Below, piece after piece: positions 1-7,342 of a DNA stretch of 64,000 bases (positions within the stretch are counted from its first letter, which is position 1; every line of letters begins with the position of its first letter). Source of the stretch: an uncultured Algibacter sp. (GTDB lineage: Bacteria > Bacteroidota > Bacteroidia > Flavobacteriales > Flavobacteriaceae). Where the stretch lies: the NCBI RefSeq assembly GCF_947490405.1, contig NZ_CANLGU010000002.1, forward strand, positions 744,001-808,000, in the 5' to 3' direction. The notes beneath the pieces are model-generated. The model saw nothing but the letters and a program-made list of their open reading frames with translations, was not told where the DNA came from and did no database searches. The position numbers and the translations under genes are program-made.

Positions 1-1356
1 GGTATCAAGTTTATTCAAAAAGATAGATTTAATAGAAATATTGGTCCATACAAAGGCGGTAAATTTGATACCATTCCTGAACAAGGAAAGGACATTACTA
101 TAACTATTGATGCCCAACTTCAAGCGTATGGTGAATTATTAATGCAAAATAAACGTGGTGGTGTTATAGCCATTGAACCTGCCTCGGGAGAAATACTGGC
201 TATGGTTGCTGCACCAACTTATGACCCTAATATATTAGTTGGTAGAAATCGTTCGGAAGGGTTTAGACAATTAAAAAAAGACTCGTTGGCTAATCCTCTT
301 TTTAATAGAAGTTTACAAGGTGTTTACGAACCTGGTTCGCCATTTAAATTAATGAATGCTTTAATAGCGCTTCAAGAAAATGTTTTAACTCCTGAAGAAA
401 CCGTCACTTGTTATGCTGGTTATAAATACGGTAACAGATTTATGAAATGCCATTGTAATAGGGGTACAAAGAATAATATGACTGGCGGTATTCAACGTTC
501 ATGCAACGCTTATTTTGCTACTACTTACAGAAAAATTTTAGACAAAAGCGGTAGTGCTTCTGAAGGTATTGATACTTGGAGTAAGCATGCCAAAAGTTTT
601 GGATTAGGTAATTTTTTAGGTTACGATTTAAAGGTGGGACAAAAAGGAAGGATTCCAGATAGAGCCTATTACAAGCGTATTTATCCAAAAACTTTTTATT
701 CTACATATACCATATCGAATGCCATTGGTCAAGGTGAAGTCGCTACTACTCCAATACAATTGGCCAATATGGTTGCGGCTATAGCGAATAGAGGATATTA
801 TTTTACGCCGCATATTATCAAAAATATTAAGGGTGAAGGTTTGCATGAAAATTATACAAAACCAAAATATACAACTATTGATAAAGAGCATTTTGAGCCA
901 GTAATTGAAGGGATGCATCAAGTTTATAAAAAGGGAACAGCTTCAAGTTTACAAGTGAAAGATATTGAGATATGTGGAAAAACAGGAACTGTTGAAAACT
1001 TTGCCATTATTGATAGTTTAAAAACGCAACTAACCGATCATTCAATTTTTGTAGCATTTGCTCCTAAAGACAACCCTAAAATTGCCATAGCTGTATTTGT
1101 TGAAAATGGTTATTGGGGAAGCAGGTTTGCAGGTAAAGTAGCAAGTTTAATGATTGAGAGGCACATAAAAGGATACATTACAAGAAAAGATTTAGAAGAG
1201 TGGCTTTTAAAACATACGCTAGAAGATGAGTATGCTAAACCGTATTCTGGAGAGCCATTCAAAATTAATGGATATACTACACTCCAAATTGTAGAGGCGC
1301 AAGAATACTACCGATTAAAAAAAGAGCTAAATCGAATTAATAACTCGAAAAATTGA
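1..1356 (+). CDS. mrdA: Penicillin-binding protein 2 (5' truncated by window)
   Basis: Peptidoglycan transpeptidase of the elongasome, anchored in the inner membrane with its catalytic domain in the periplasm. The reading frame is open from base 1, so the true start and the N-terminal membrane anchor lie outside the window. Visible motifs of the transpeptidase domain are the active-site S-x-x-K (E-P-G-S-P-F-K, Ser codon at 337-339), S-x-N (S-C-N, 499-507) and K-T-G (G-K-T-G-T, about 976-990). The C-terminal extension after the catalytic domain (about 1180-1353) is Lys/Glu rich. The stop codon overlaps the rodA start, so the two are translationally coupled, the usual mrdA-rodA arrangement. The internal ATG at 142 is not the gene start. 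Confidence 0.95.
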   Translation, partial: GIKFIQKDRFNRNIGPYKGGKFDTIPEQGKDITITIDAQLQAYGELLMQNKRGGVIAIEPASGEILAMVAAPTYDPNILVGRNRSEGFRQLKKDSLANPLFNRSLQGVYEPGSPFKLMNALIALQENVLTPEETVTCYAGYKYGNRFMKCHCNRGTKNNMTGGIQRSCNAYFATTYRKILDKSGSASEGIDTWSKHAKSFGLGNFLGYDLKVGQKGRIPDRAYYKRIYPKTFYSTYTISNAIGQGEVATTPIQLANMVAAIANRGYYFTPHIIKNIKGEGLHENYTKPKYTTIDKEHFEPVIEGMHQVYKKGTASSLQVKDIEICGKTGTVENFAIIDSLKTQLTDHSIFVAFAPKDNPKIAIAVFVENGYWGSRFAGKVASLMIERHIKGYITRKDLEEWLLKHTLEDEYAKPYSGEPFKINGYTTLQIVEAQEYYRLKKELNRINNSKN

Positions 1357-2633
1357 TGGTTAGGGAGAGCAATAGACATTTTAAATTTGATTGGATCACT
1401 ATTATCCTTTTCTTTTTATTGGTTGGCTTTGGTTGGTTAAATATTATGTCGGCTTCTCATACCGGAACTGATTTTAGTTATTTTGATTTTTCGCAACCGT
1501 TCGGAAAACAGCTTGTTTTTATCATCTTAACGTTTATTTTAATCATACTATTGCTGGCTATTGATGCTAAGTTTTATGAGCGTTTTTCAAGTATCATATA
1601 CATTATTTCTATGTTGTCTCTTGTGGGGCTCTTTATCTTTGGGAAAAATGTTAATGGAGCCACCTCATGGTATGCTATTGGAAGTTTTACCATTCAACCT
1701 AGTGAGTTTGCAAAAACTGCTACAGCACTAGCTGTGGCTAAATATGTGAGCGATTTAAATACGAATATCAATACGTTTAAAGATCAGATACGAACGTTTG
1801 TAATTATTATGATTCCAGCGCTTTTAGTATTGCTTCAGAATGATACAGGAAGTACTATTGTTTACGGGGCTTTCTTTTTTGTTTTATATCGGGAAGGTTT
1901 GCCAAAATATTATTTAACCATTGGAGTTGCTATTATTTTATTATCTGTTTTGTCACTAAAGTTTGGTGCTATTTTAGCCAGTGTAATAGCTTTCTTGTTT
2001 TTAGTCATTTTTCATTTCTATTCTAAGAAAAAACTAAGAATTTTTCAATCTATATTTATATCTATTATTGCCTTAGGTATTTCGTTTGGCGTTAAATTCT
2101 TTTATCAGAGTATTTTAAAACCTCACCAACAAGACAGGATAAGTCTTTGGTTACGATTGGAAAAAGATCCAAAAAAACTTGAGCAAATGAAACGTACGTT
2201 TGCTTATAATTTAAATGAATCTGAAAAGGCTATTAGCTCTGGTGGGTTTACAGGAAAAGGGTTTATGGAGGGTACCAGAACTACTGGAAAGTTTGTTCCA
2301 GAACAACACACAGATTATATCTTTAGTACTGTTGGAGAAGAATGGGGCTTTCTAGGAAGTGCATTTGTGGTGGTTGTTTTTGTACTACTCTTATTGCGAA
2401 TATTACATCTTGCAGAATTACAAAAGTCACAGTTTAGCAGAGTGTATGGTTATGGTGTAGCCTCAATAATTTTTATTCATTTCTTTATTAATATCGGTAT
2501 GGTTATGGGCTTAATCCCAACTATTGGTATTCCCCTGCCTATGTTTAGTTATGGTGGCTCTGGACTTTGGGCATTTACCATTTTAATTTTTATTTTTATA
2601 AAGTTGGATTCCAATAGAATAAACGAATGGTAA
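1356..2633 (+). CDS. rodA: Rod shape-determining protein RodA (SEDS glycosyltransferase)
   Basis: Multi-pass inner-membrane SEDS-family peptidoglycan polymerase that pairs with PBP2 for lateral wall growth. About ten hydrophobic segments are visible. The conserved SEDS region near the C-terminus reads G-L-I-P-T-I-G-I-P-L-P, followed by M-F-S-Y-G-G-S-G. I chose the ATG at 1356, which overlaps the mrdA stop (TGATG); a TTG codon sits just upstream at 1353. Length is about 425 residues, normal for the family. The extended central loop with Q-x-x-R and E-Q-H-T-D-Y-I-F motifs supports RodA/FtsW, and the pairing with PBP2 favours RodA. Confidence 0.95.
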   Translation: MVRESNRHFKFDWITIILFFLLVGFGWLNIMSASHTGTDFSYFDFSQPFGKQLVFIILTFILIILLLAIDAKFYERFSSIIYIISMLSLVGLFIFGKNVNGATSWYAIGSFTIQPSEFAKTATALAVAKYVSDLNTNINTFKDQIRTFVIIMIPALLVLLQNDTGSTIVYGAFFFVLYREGLPKYYLTIGVAIILLSVLSLKFGAILASVIAFLFLVIFHFYSKKKLRIFQSIFISIIALGISFGVKFFYQSILKPHQQDRISLWLRLEKDPKKLEQMKRTFAYNLNESEKAISSGGFTGKGFMEGTRTTGKFVPEQHTDYIFSTVGEEWGFLGSAFVVVVFVLLLLRILHLAELQKSQFSRVYGYGVASIIFIHFFINIGMVMGLIPTIGIPLPMFSYGGSGLWAFTILIFIFIKLDSNRINEW

Positions 2634-2663
2634 GCAACAGTTTTTTTTGATTATCTCATTTAA

Positions 2664-3305
2664 ATGAAAAACATACAAATTAGAAAAGTAATTGTTTTTT
2701 TGGTTTTATACTCATGTTTTATTAGTTGTTCTAGCTCAAAAAACCTGAGTAAAAAGTGCTTTTCTGAAAAAGAAATCGCTCTAATTATGAGGGCAGACAG
2801 TATTAAACCCATGCGTGTTTACAAAATTACAAATAAAGAAGATTCTTTGGTGCTCAGAACAAAGAGTGTTTATGTTAAGCCTAACCCCAAAGATCCCATA
2901 TTACAAAGCTTTGTAAAGCGATTATATGCTACTGTTCGAGACAGTGTTTCTATGGGGGTTGGTATAGCAGCACCTCAAGTAGGAGTTTTAAGAAATATTA
3001 TTTGGGTACAACGTTTTGATAAAGAGGGTTTTCCTTTTGAAGTTTATTTAAATCCAAAGATTATAAAGTATTCTGAGGGTAAACAGACAGTAAAAGAAGG
3101 TTGTTTATCCATTCCAGACAGAGCGGATACTTTGAATAGTCGCTCTAAAGAGATATTTATTGAATACGATACACTAGAAGGAGAACATAAAACTGAGCAG
3201 ATAGAACGGTTTACTGCGGTAATTTTTCAGCATGAAATAGACCATCTTAATGGTATTCTCTATCTCGATCATTTGGAGAAGGAATTACGTAATAATATGA
3301 ACTAG
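2664..3305 (+). CDS. Peptide deformylase-like lipoprotein
   Basis: All three deformylase motifs are present: G-I-A-A-P-Q-V-G (usual G-x-G-L-A-A-P-Q), E-G-C-L-S-I-P and H-E-I-D-H. The metal ligands (one Cys, two His) and the catalytic Glu are therefore intact. Unlike cytoplasmic Def, the protein begins with a lipoprotein signal peptide ending F-I-S-C followed by Ser/Lys residues, so it is predicted to be exported and lipidated. About 65 extra residues precede the catalytic core. It lies 30 bp after rodA on the same strand. It could be a deformylase-fold enzyme acting on an envelope substrate; the substrate is unknown. The family call is firm, the biological role is not. Confidence 0.85.
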   Translation: MKNIQIRKVIVFLVLYSCFISCSSSKNLSKKCFSEKEIALIMRADSIKPMRVYKITNKEDSLVLRTKSVYVKPNPKDPILQSFVKRLYATVRDSVSMGVGIAAPQVGVLRNIIWVQRFDKEGFPFEVYLNPKIIKYSEGKQTVKEGCLSIPDRADTLNSRSKEIFIEYDTLEGEHKTEQIERFTAVIFQHEIDHLNGILYLDHLEKELRNNMN

Positions 3306-3316
3306 TTAGAGTTTTA

Positions 3317-3324
3317 TATATTTG
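3317..3324 (+). promoter_or_regulatory. Probable -7 promoter element TATATTTG
   Basis: TATATTTG matches the Bacteroidota -7 consensus TAnnTTTG and lies 41 bp upstream of the ATG at 3365. I do not see a good -33 TTTG at the expected distance, so the call rests on the -7 element only. Confidence 0.45.
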
Positions 3325-3364
3325 TGTAAGACTATAACAAATACAGAACCCAAATTTTAAAAAC

Positions 3365-3841
3365 ATGCGAAGTACAATCTTAAGCTTAGCCTTCATTATT
3401 TCATCTTTTAGTTTTATTAATGCTCAAAAAATTGATGTAGAAAAAGTTTTTGGTGGTTTTAAATACACACAAAATGAGGAACTAATCTCAATTGGAGACT
3501 TAGTGACTATTATGGAAAACAACACTGAAGCTTTGGAATTAATAAAAAAAGGAAGGACTAATAGAAGTTTTGCTGGTGTTTTAGGTTTTGCAGGAGGCGC
3601 TTTAATAGGTTGGCCAATTGGAACATCGATAGGGGGTGGTGACGCAAATTGGACATTGGCTGGTATTGGTGCGGGTTTGGTTGTAGTTAGTATTCCTGTT
3701 TCTTCAAAATCAAATAAAAAAATTAATCAGGCGGTTGAATTGTATAATGCTGCTTTAAATGGAACATCATATAGTAATTTTAATCCAGAGTTTAATGTTA
3801 TCGCAAACACAAATGGTGTTGGGTTTTCGATGAATTTCTAA
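3365..3841 (+). CDS. Exported small protein with glycine-rich hydrophobic segment
   Basis: No family recognised. The protein has a Sec signal peptide (cleavage likely after I-N-A-Q), then a short soluble stretch. A glycine-rich hydrophobic region follows at about residues 70-110 (G-F-A-G-G-A-L-I-G-W-P-I-G, G-I-G-A-G-L), of the kind seen in glycine-zipper envelope proteins. It ends in a polar tail. Its own promoter-like element lies upstream, and it is 4 bp from the next exported protein, so the two are probably co-transcribed and may act together in the envelope. Confidence 0.7.
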   Translation: MRSTILSLAFIISSFSFINAQKIDVEKVFGGFKYTQNEELISIGDLVTIMENNTEALELIKKGRTNRSFAGVLGFAGGALIGWPIGTSIGGGDANWTLAGIGAGLVVVSIPVSSKSNKKINQAVELYNAALNGTSYSNFNPEFNVIANTNGVGFSMNF

Positions 3842-3845
3842 GGAT

Positions 3846-4427
3846 ATGATGTTTAAGCGGATTACAGCATTTTTTTTAATTCTAGTTTGTATTTCACATA
3901 GTTTTTCTCAAGATTCTAAATTTAATTTGGATATTAATTATCCAACGCCAATTGATGATAATTTTGTAGGTATAAACTTTAAAGGAGTAATTGATTTAGG
4001 ATTTAAATACCATTTTTCAACAAACAAGGTTGTTAATTTAGGAATCTCTGTGAATGGAGGACTTTTTAAAAGACCGAAAAGTGATAGGTTGCAACCTAAC
4101 GAGACAAGTATGATAGCTATTCAACCAAGGATTTTTACCCAATTCAAGATAAATAAGTTGCAAAAATTACATCCTTCAATAGGTTTAGGTTATGCGCTGA
4201 TGAATTTTAACATAAGGGATTTTGATGGATTCAATTCTCAAATTAACGCTAGCGAGAATGAAGGCGGAATAAATATAAATTTAAGTCTAGTTCTTGATGT
4301 TTCTGAAAAGTTATATGCTCAGATTCAATATGATTTTATAAAAACTAAACCTGATGCTGGTATACCTGATATAAAATATAATACAAAGATTAATATTATA
4401 AAAATAGGACTCGGTTGGCGTTTGTAA
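3846..4427 (+). CDS. Predicted outer-membrane beta-barrel protein, function unknown
   Basis: The signal peptide ends near S-H-S-F-S-Q. The rest is rich in alternating hydrophobic/polar strands with Gly-Tyr/Gly-Leu turns (for example L-G-I-S-V-N-G-G-L-F, P-S-I-G-L-G-Y, K-I-G-L-G-W-R-L at the end). This fits a small eight-stranded porin-like barrel with an aromatic-containing C-terminal strand. It starts 4 bp after the preceding gene. The neighbouring gldC is convergent, separated by only 4 bp. The specific substrate or role cannot be told from sequence. Confidence 0.7.
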   Translation: MMFKRITAFFLILVCISHSFSQDSKFNLDINYPTPIDDNFVGINFKGVIDLGFKYHFSTNKVVNLGISVNGGLFKRPKSDRLQPNETSMIAIQPRIFTQFKINKLQKLHPSIGLGYALMNFNIRDFDGFNSQINASENEGGININLSLVLDVSEKLYAQIQYDFIKTKPDAGIPDIKYNTKINIIKIGLGWRL

Positions 4428-4431
4428 ATAT

Positions 4432-4770
4432 CTACTTTTTATTGAGTTCTAATTTTTCAGCAAAATAATCACAAAAATCTTTCATAGTAGCACTCATTTT
4501 ATCATCTTGGGTAGCTCTATAAAATGTATCACTCATAGCAACTAAAGTTTGATGAAAGAAAACTTTCATTTCGTCAACAGGCATATCCTTTGTCCATAAA
4601 TCGATACGAAGCGTTTCTTGTGTTTTGGCATCCCATACGGCAAGCATCATAGCTTTAGCTTCTTCGTCAGTTATGCCGCCATCCTGTGCGGTCCAGTGTA
4701 ATTTTTCTGGTACGCGATTTTCATCTAATTCAACATTAATTTCTATTTTAGATTTTATGCTATTTGCCAT
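4432..4770 (-). CDS. gldC: Gliding motility protein GldC
   Basis: Small (112 residue) cytoplasmic protein matching the flavobacterial GldC family: it starts M-A-N-S-I-K-S-K-I-E, has the central H-W-T-A-Q-D-G-G motif and an acidic helical C-terminus. In Flavobacterium johnsoniae GldC supports but is not strictly required for gliding. The gene overlaps the gldB stop by one base (TAATG-type junction), so gldB and gldC are translationally coupled. The adjacent divergent nadE matches the conserved order of this locus in flavobacteria. Confidence 0.93.
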   Translation of the reverse strand: MANSIKSKIEINVELDENRVPEKLHWTAQDGGITDEEAKAMMLAVWDAKTQETLRIDLWTKDMPVDEMKVFFHQTLVAMSDTFYRATQDDKMSATMKDFCDYFAEKLELNKK

Positions 4771-5750
4771 TACTTGCGTGGTTTAAATTTTGAATTATTA
4801 AAAATATCTTCGGTACTTTTTATAAGCATGTCTTTTAAAGAAATATCATTTTGATTCATGTAAGCTCTTACAATTTGCCAGCCTATGTATTGTCCAATAC
4901 GTCCTGGAGATTTTGTGTCGATTTCTTCTAGATAAAATTTTGAAAATGGTGCTGGATTAATAAATCTACTGGGTAATTTTGAATCGGTACTAAAAAGTAA
5001 TTCTCGACTTACAAAATAACGCCAAATATAGCTTTCGTTTGCTTTTACCCATTCTAATTCATCTTTATTATAGCCAATGCGTGATACCTCAGTTTTAAAA
5101 GGAATTATAATGTCTTTAAAATATAAAAGCTTTCCAAAATAAATCATTTCATCAAGTAATGTCTTTCGGTTAGGATGATAGGTGTGCTTCTTAGCATACT
5201 CATTTGCTAAATCTACAACAACCTGCTCTTTATTTAGATTCGCTTTTAAAAAATTAGCAATACCTCCATAAAACTCATGGTTACTACCTAAATAAGAGTC
5301 TAAGGCTATAACCACGATAGTGTCTGTAACTATTACGCGGTTTCTAAAATCCACATCATTTGTTGTTGTAATAATTCTTGGTGGATTAAATTCTGGGAAA
5401 TAATATTTTAAATGATTGAATAAGGATTCTATTTCGTTTTCAGTATCTTCAAAATTCGAAAAAGTATTTTCAACTTCGTTAAATAATTGAACCTGTAATG
5501 TATCTGCTTTTTTTGCTAACCAAAACGAATCTGGATATTTTTCTGAAAACATAAAAGGATAGGCTGTTTTTAAATCAGAAAGTTTACCAGAAGTCACATT
5601 AGCGAATAGCATATCAAACCGTTCAATTTGTATATCTGTATTAATTTTTGCTATATTCTGTACTAGTGCGACATCTTTTTTACATGAAAAAGCAACAAGT
5701 GTAATGAAAAAAAGCAATAATAAAGGCTTCATATAAAACTTAAACGACAT
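4770..5750 (-). CDS. gldB: Gliding motility lipoprotein GldB
   Basis: About 326 residues with a lipoprotein signal peptide ending V-A-F-S-C-K-K-D. The body fits the GldB family: an N-terminal segment with the F-D-M-L-F-A motif, central P-N-R-K-T-L-L-D-E-M-I-Y-F-G-K-L-L-Y and C-terminal P-G-R-I-G-Q-Y-I-G-W-Q-I-V. The fold resembles a zincin-like peptidase family (DUF2268-like) but no HExxH is seen, so it is probably not a protease. GldB is required for gliding and type IX secretion in flavobacteria. First gene of the gldB-gldC pair; the promoter probably lies in the 74-bp gap shared with nadE. Confidence 0.93.
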   Translation of the reverse strand: MSFKFYMKPLLLLFFITLVAFSCKKDVALVQNIAKINTDIQIERFDMLFANVTSGKLSDLKTAYPFMFSEKYPDSFWLAKKADTLQVQLFNEVENTFSNFEDTENEIESLFNHLKYYFPEFNPPRIITTTNDVDFRNRVIVTDTIVVIALDSYLGSNHEFYGGIANFLKANLNKEQVVVDLANEYAKKHTYHPNRKTLLDEMIYFGKLLYFKDIIIPFKTEVSRIGYNKDELEWVKANESYIWRYFVSRELLFSTDSKLPSRFINPAPFSKFYLEEIDTKSPGRIGQYIGWQIVRAYMNQNDISLKDMLIKSTEDIFNNSKFKPRK

Positions 5751-5824
5751 AAATTTTTATAAATTGAGGGTATAGGTTATTTTTGTTAACAAAGGTACTA
5801 TTCTTAGAATTAAATTCATTTAAA

Positions 5825-6613
5825 ATGCAAACAGAAAAAGTTGTAAATCATATTGTGAAATGGCTTAAAGATTATGCTACTAATGCAGGTGTAAATGGTT
5901 TTGTGGTAGGGGTCTCAGGAGGTATTGATTCGGCTGTAACCTCTACGTTATGTGCTAAAACAGGATTAAATGTATTATGTGTTGAAATGCCAATACATCA
6001 AGCAAAAAGTCATGTTAGTAGAGCGCACGAGCACATTGCACAACTTAAAGCACGTTTTGAAAATGTTGATGATACGCGAGCAGACTTAACGCCAGTTTTT
6101 GAAGAATTTAAGACTGAAGTGTTTCTGGATGGAGAGCAAGCCGTAATTGATATGGCTTTAGCTAATACGCGTGCAAGATTAAGAATGACTACCCTATACT
6201 ATTATGCAGGACTTTATGGTTTACTAGTTGCTGGTACAGGAAATAAAGTAGAAGATTTTGGTGTTGGTTTTTACACTAAGTATGGAGATGGAGGTGTAGA
6301 TTTAAGTCCGATAGCTGATTTAATGAAATCTGAAGTTTATAACATAGGAGAATTTGTTAAAGTGCCAGAATCTATTATGAAAGCAGCTCCAAGTGATGGT
6401 TTATTTGGTGATGCAAGAAGTGATGAAGATCAAATTGGAGCATCTTATCCAGAATTAGAATGGGCAATGAAAATGGATGATGAAGGTAAGAAAGTCAATG
6501 ACTTTTCTGGGAGAGAACAAGAGGTATTTAAAATATATAAACGTTATAACAATAATAACAAACATAAGATGATTCCTATTCCAATTTGCGATATTCCTAG
6601 TAATTTACTGTAA
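5825..6613 (+). CDS. nadE: NH3-dependent NAD+ synthetase
   Basis: Converts deamido-NAD and ammonia to NAD using ATP; cytoplasmic. The PP-loop motif S-G-G-I-D-S-A-V is near the N-terminus. The C-terminal half shows G-T-G-N-K-V-E-D-F-G-V-G-F, Y-T-K-Y-G-D-G-G-V-D-L and the motif P-S-D-G-L. No N-terminal glutaminase domain is present, so it should use free ammonia. The frame extends up to a TTG at 5783, but the family N-terminus fits the ATG at 5825 (M-Q-T-E-K), giving 262 residues. Divergent from gldB. Confidence 0.93.
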   Translation: MQTEKVVNHIVKWLKDYATNAGVNGFVVGVSGGIDSAVTSTLCAKTGLNVLCVEMPIHQAKSHVSRAHEHIAQLKARFENVDDTRADLTPVFEEFKTEVFLDGEQAVIDMALANTRARLRMTTLYYYAGLYGLLVAGTGNKVEDFGVGFYTKYGDGGVDLSPIADLMKSEVYNIGEFVKVPESIMKAAPSDGLFGDARSDEDQIGASYPELEWAMKMDDEGKKVNDFSGREQEVFKIYKRYNNNNKHKMIPIPICDIPSNLL

Positions 6614-6709
6614 CTATTGCAGATTATTTAAAAAAGTCTTACATTTACGGCAAGCTTAATCTCTCAACCTAACTAGCTCTCAACTAGTTATTAAAAAAAG
6701 CTTTTCATT

Positions 6710-7339
6710 ATGATAAAATTATTAATAGCAGACAACCACCCAATTACGAGAAAAGGGCTCGAAGTTCTTTTTTCTGCATCTTCCAACATCAAAATTGTTG
6801 GTAGCGTAGACGATGGCGAGGCCATCTTAGATTTTGTAAAGAAAAATCCTGTAGACATTATTTTAACAGAAGCAGATTTTCCTAAGTTAAATGGACTAAC
6901 AGTATTGCGCCATTTAAAAAATGATTACCCAGACATTAAAACTATTATTTTTAGTGCTCAACCAGAAGAAGTTTATGCCATTAACGCCATTAAAGCTGGT
7001 GCTCAAGGCTATTTAAACAAATCTGTTAACGTTATTACTATTAATGAAGCCATTTTAAAAGTGAATGATGGCGGTATTCATTTAAGTAATGATTTAACAC
7101 AGCAACTAGCTTTTGGTACTAGAGTTAATAAAGGTGGTACGTTTTACAAAAAGCTTTCTACCAGAGAAGCCGAAGTACTTAAGCTTCTTACCATTGGTAG
7201 AAAAAACAAGGAAATTTCAAAAGAGTTAAACATTAACGAAAAAACAGTTAGTACTTACAAAGCAAGATTAATGCGTAAGCTTAAAGTTACTAATTTAGTT
7301 GATTTAGTTAATCAGGCTAAACTTAGCCAACAAGTTTAG
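6710..7339 (+). CDS. NarL/LuxR-type response regulator with Glu at the phospho-acceptor position
   Basis: The receiver domain (about 1-120) is followed by a LuxR-type HTH (about 145-205: L-S-T-R-E-A-E-V-L, then N-E-K-T-V-S-T-Y). The conserved Lys is present (G-Y-L-N-K). Where the phosphorylated Asp is expected (D-I-x-L-x-D), this protein has T53-E54, and the acidic pair is D8-N9 instead of two acidic residues. Glu at that site often mimics the phosphorylated state, so it may be active without a kinase; this is inference. No histidine kinase is adjacent. It follows a 96-bp gap after nadE and converges on dnaG. Confidence 0.88.
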   Translation: MIKLLIADNHPITRKGLEVLFSASSNIKIVGSVDDGEAILDFVKKNPVDIILTEADFPKLNGLTVLRHLKNDYPDIKTIIFSAQPEEVYAINAIKAGAQGYLNKSVNVITINEAILKVNDGGIHLSNDLTQQLAFGTRVNKGGTFYKKLSTREAEVLKLLTIGRKNKEISKELNINEKTVSTYKARLMRKLKVTNLVDLVNQAKLSQQV

Positions 7340-7342
7340 AGT

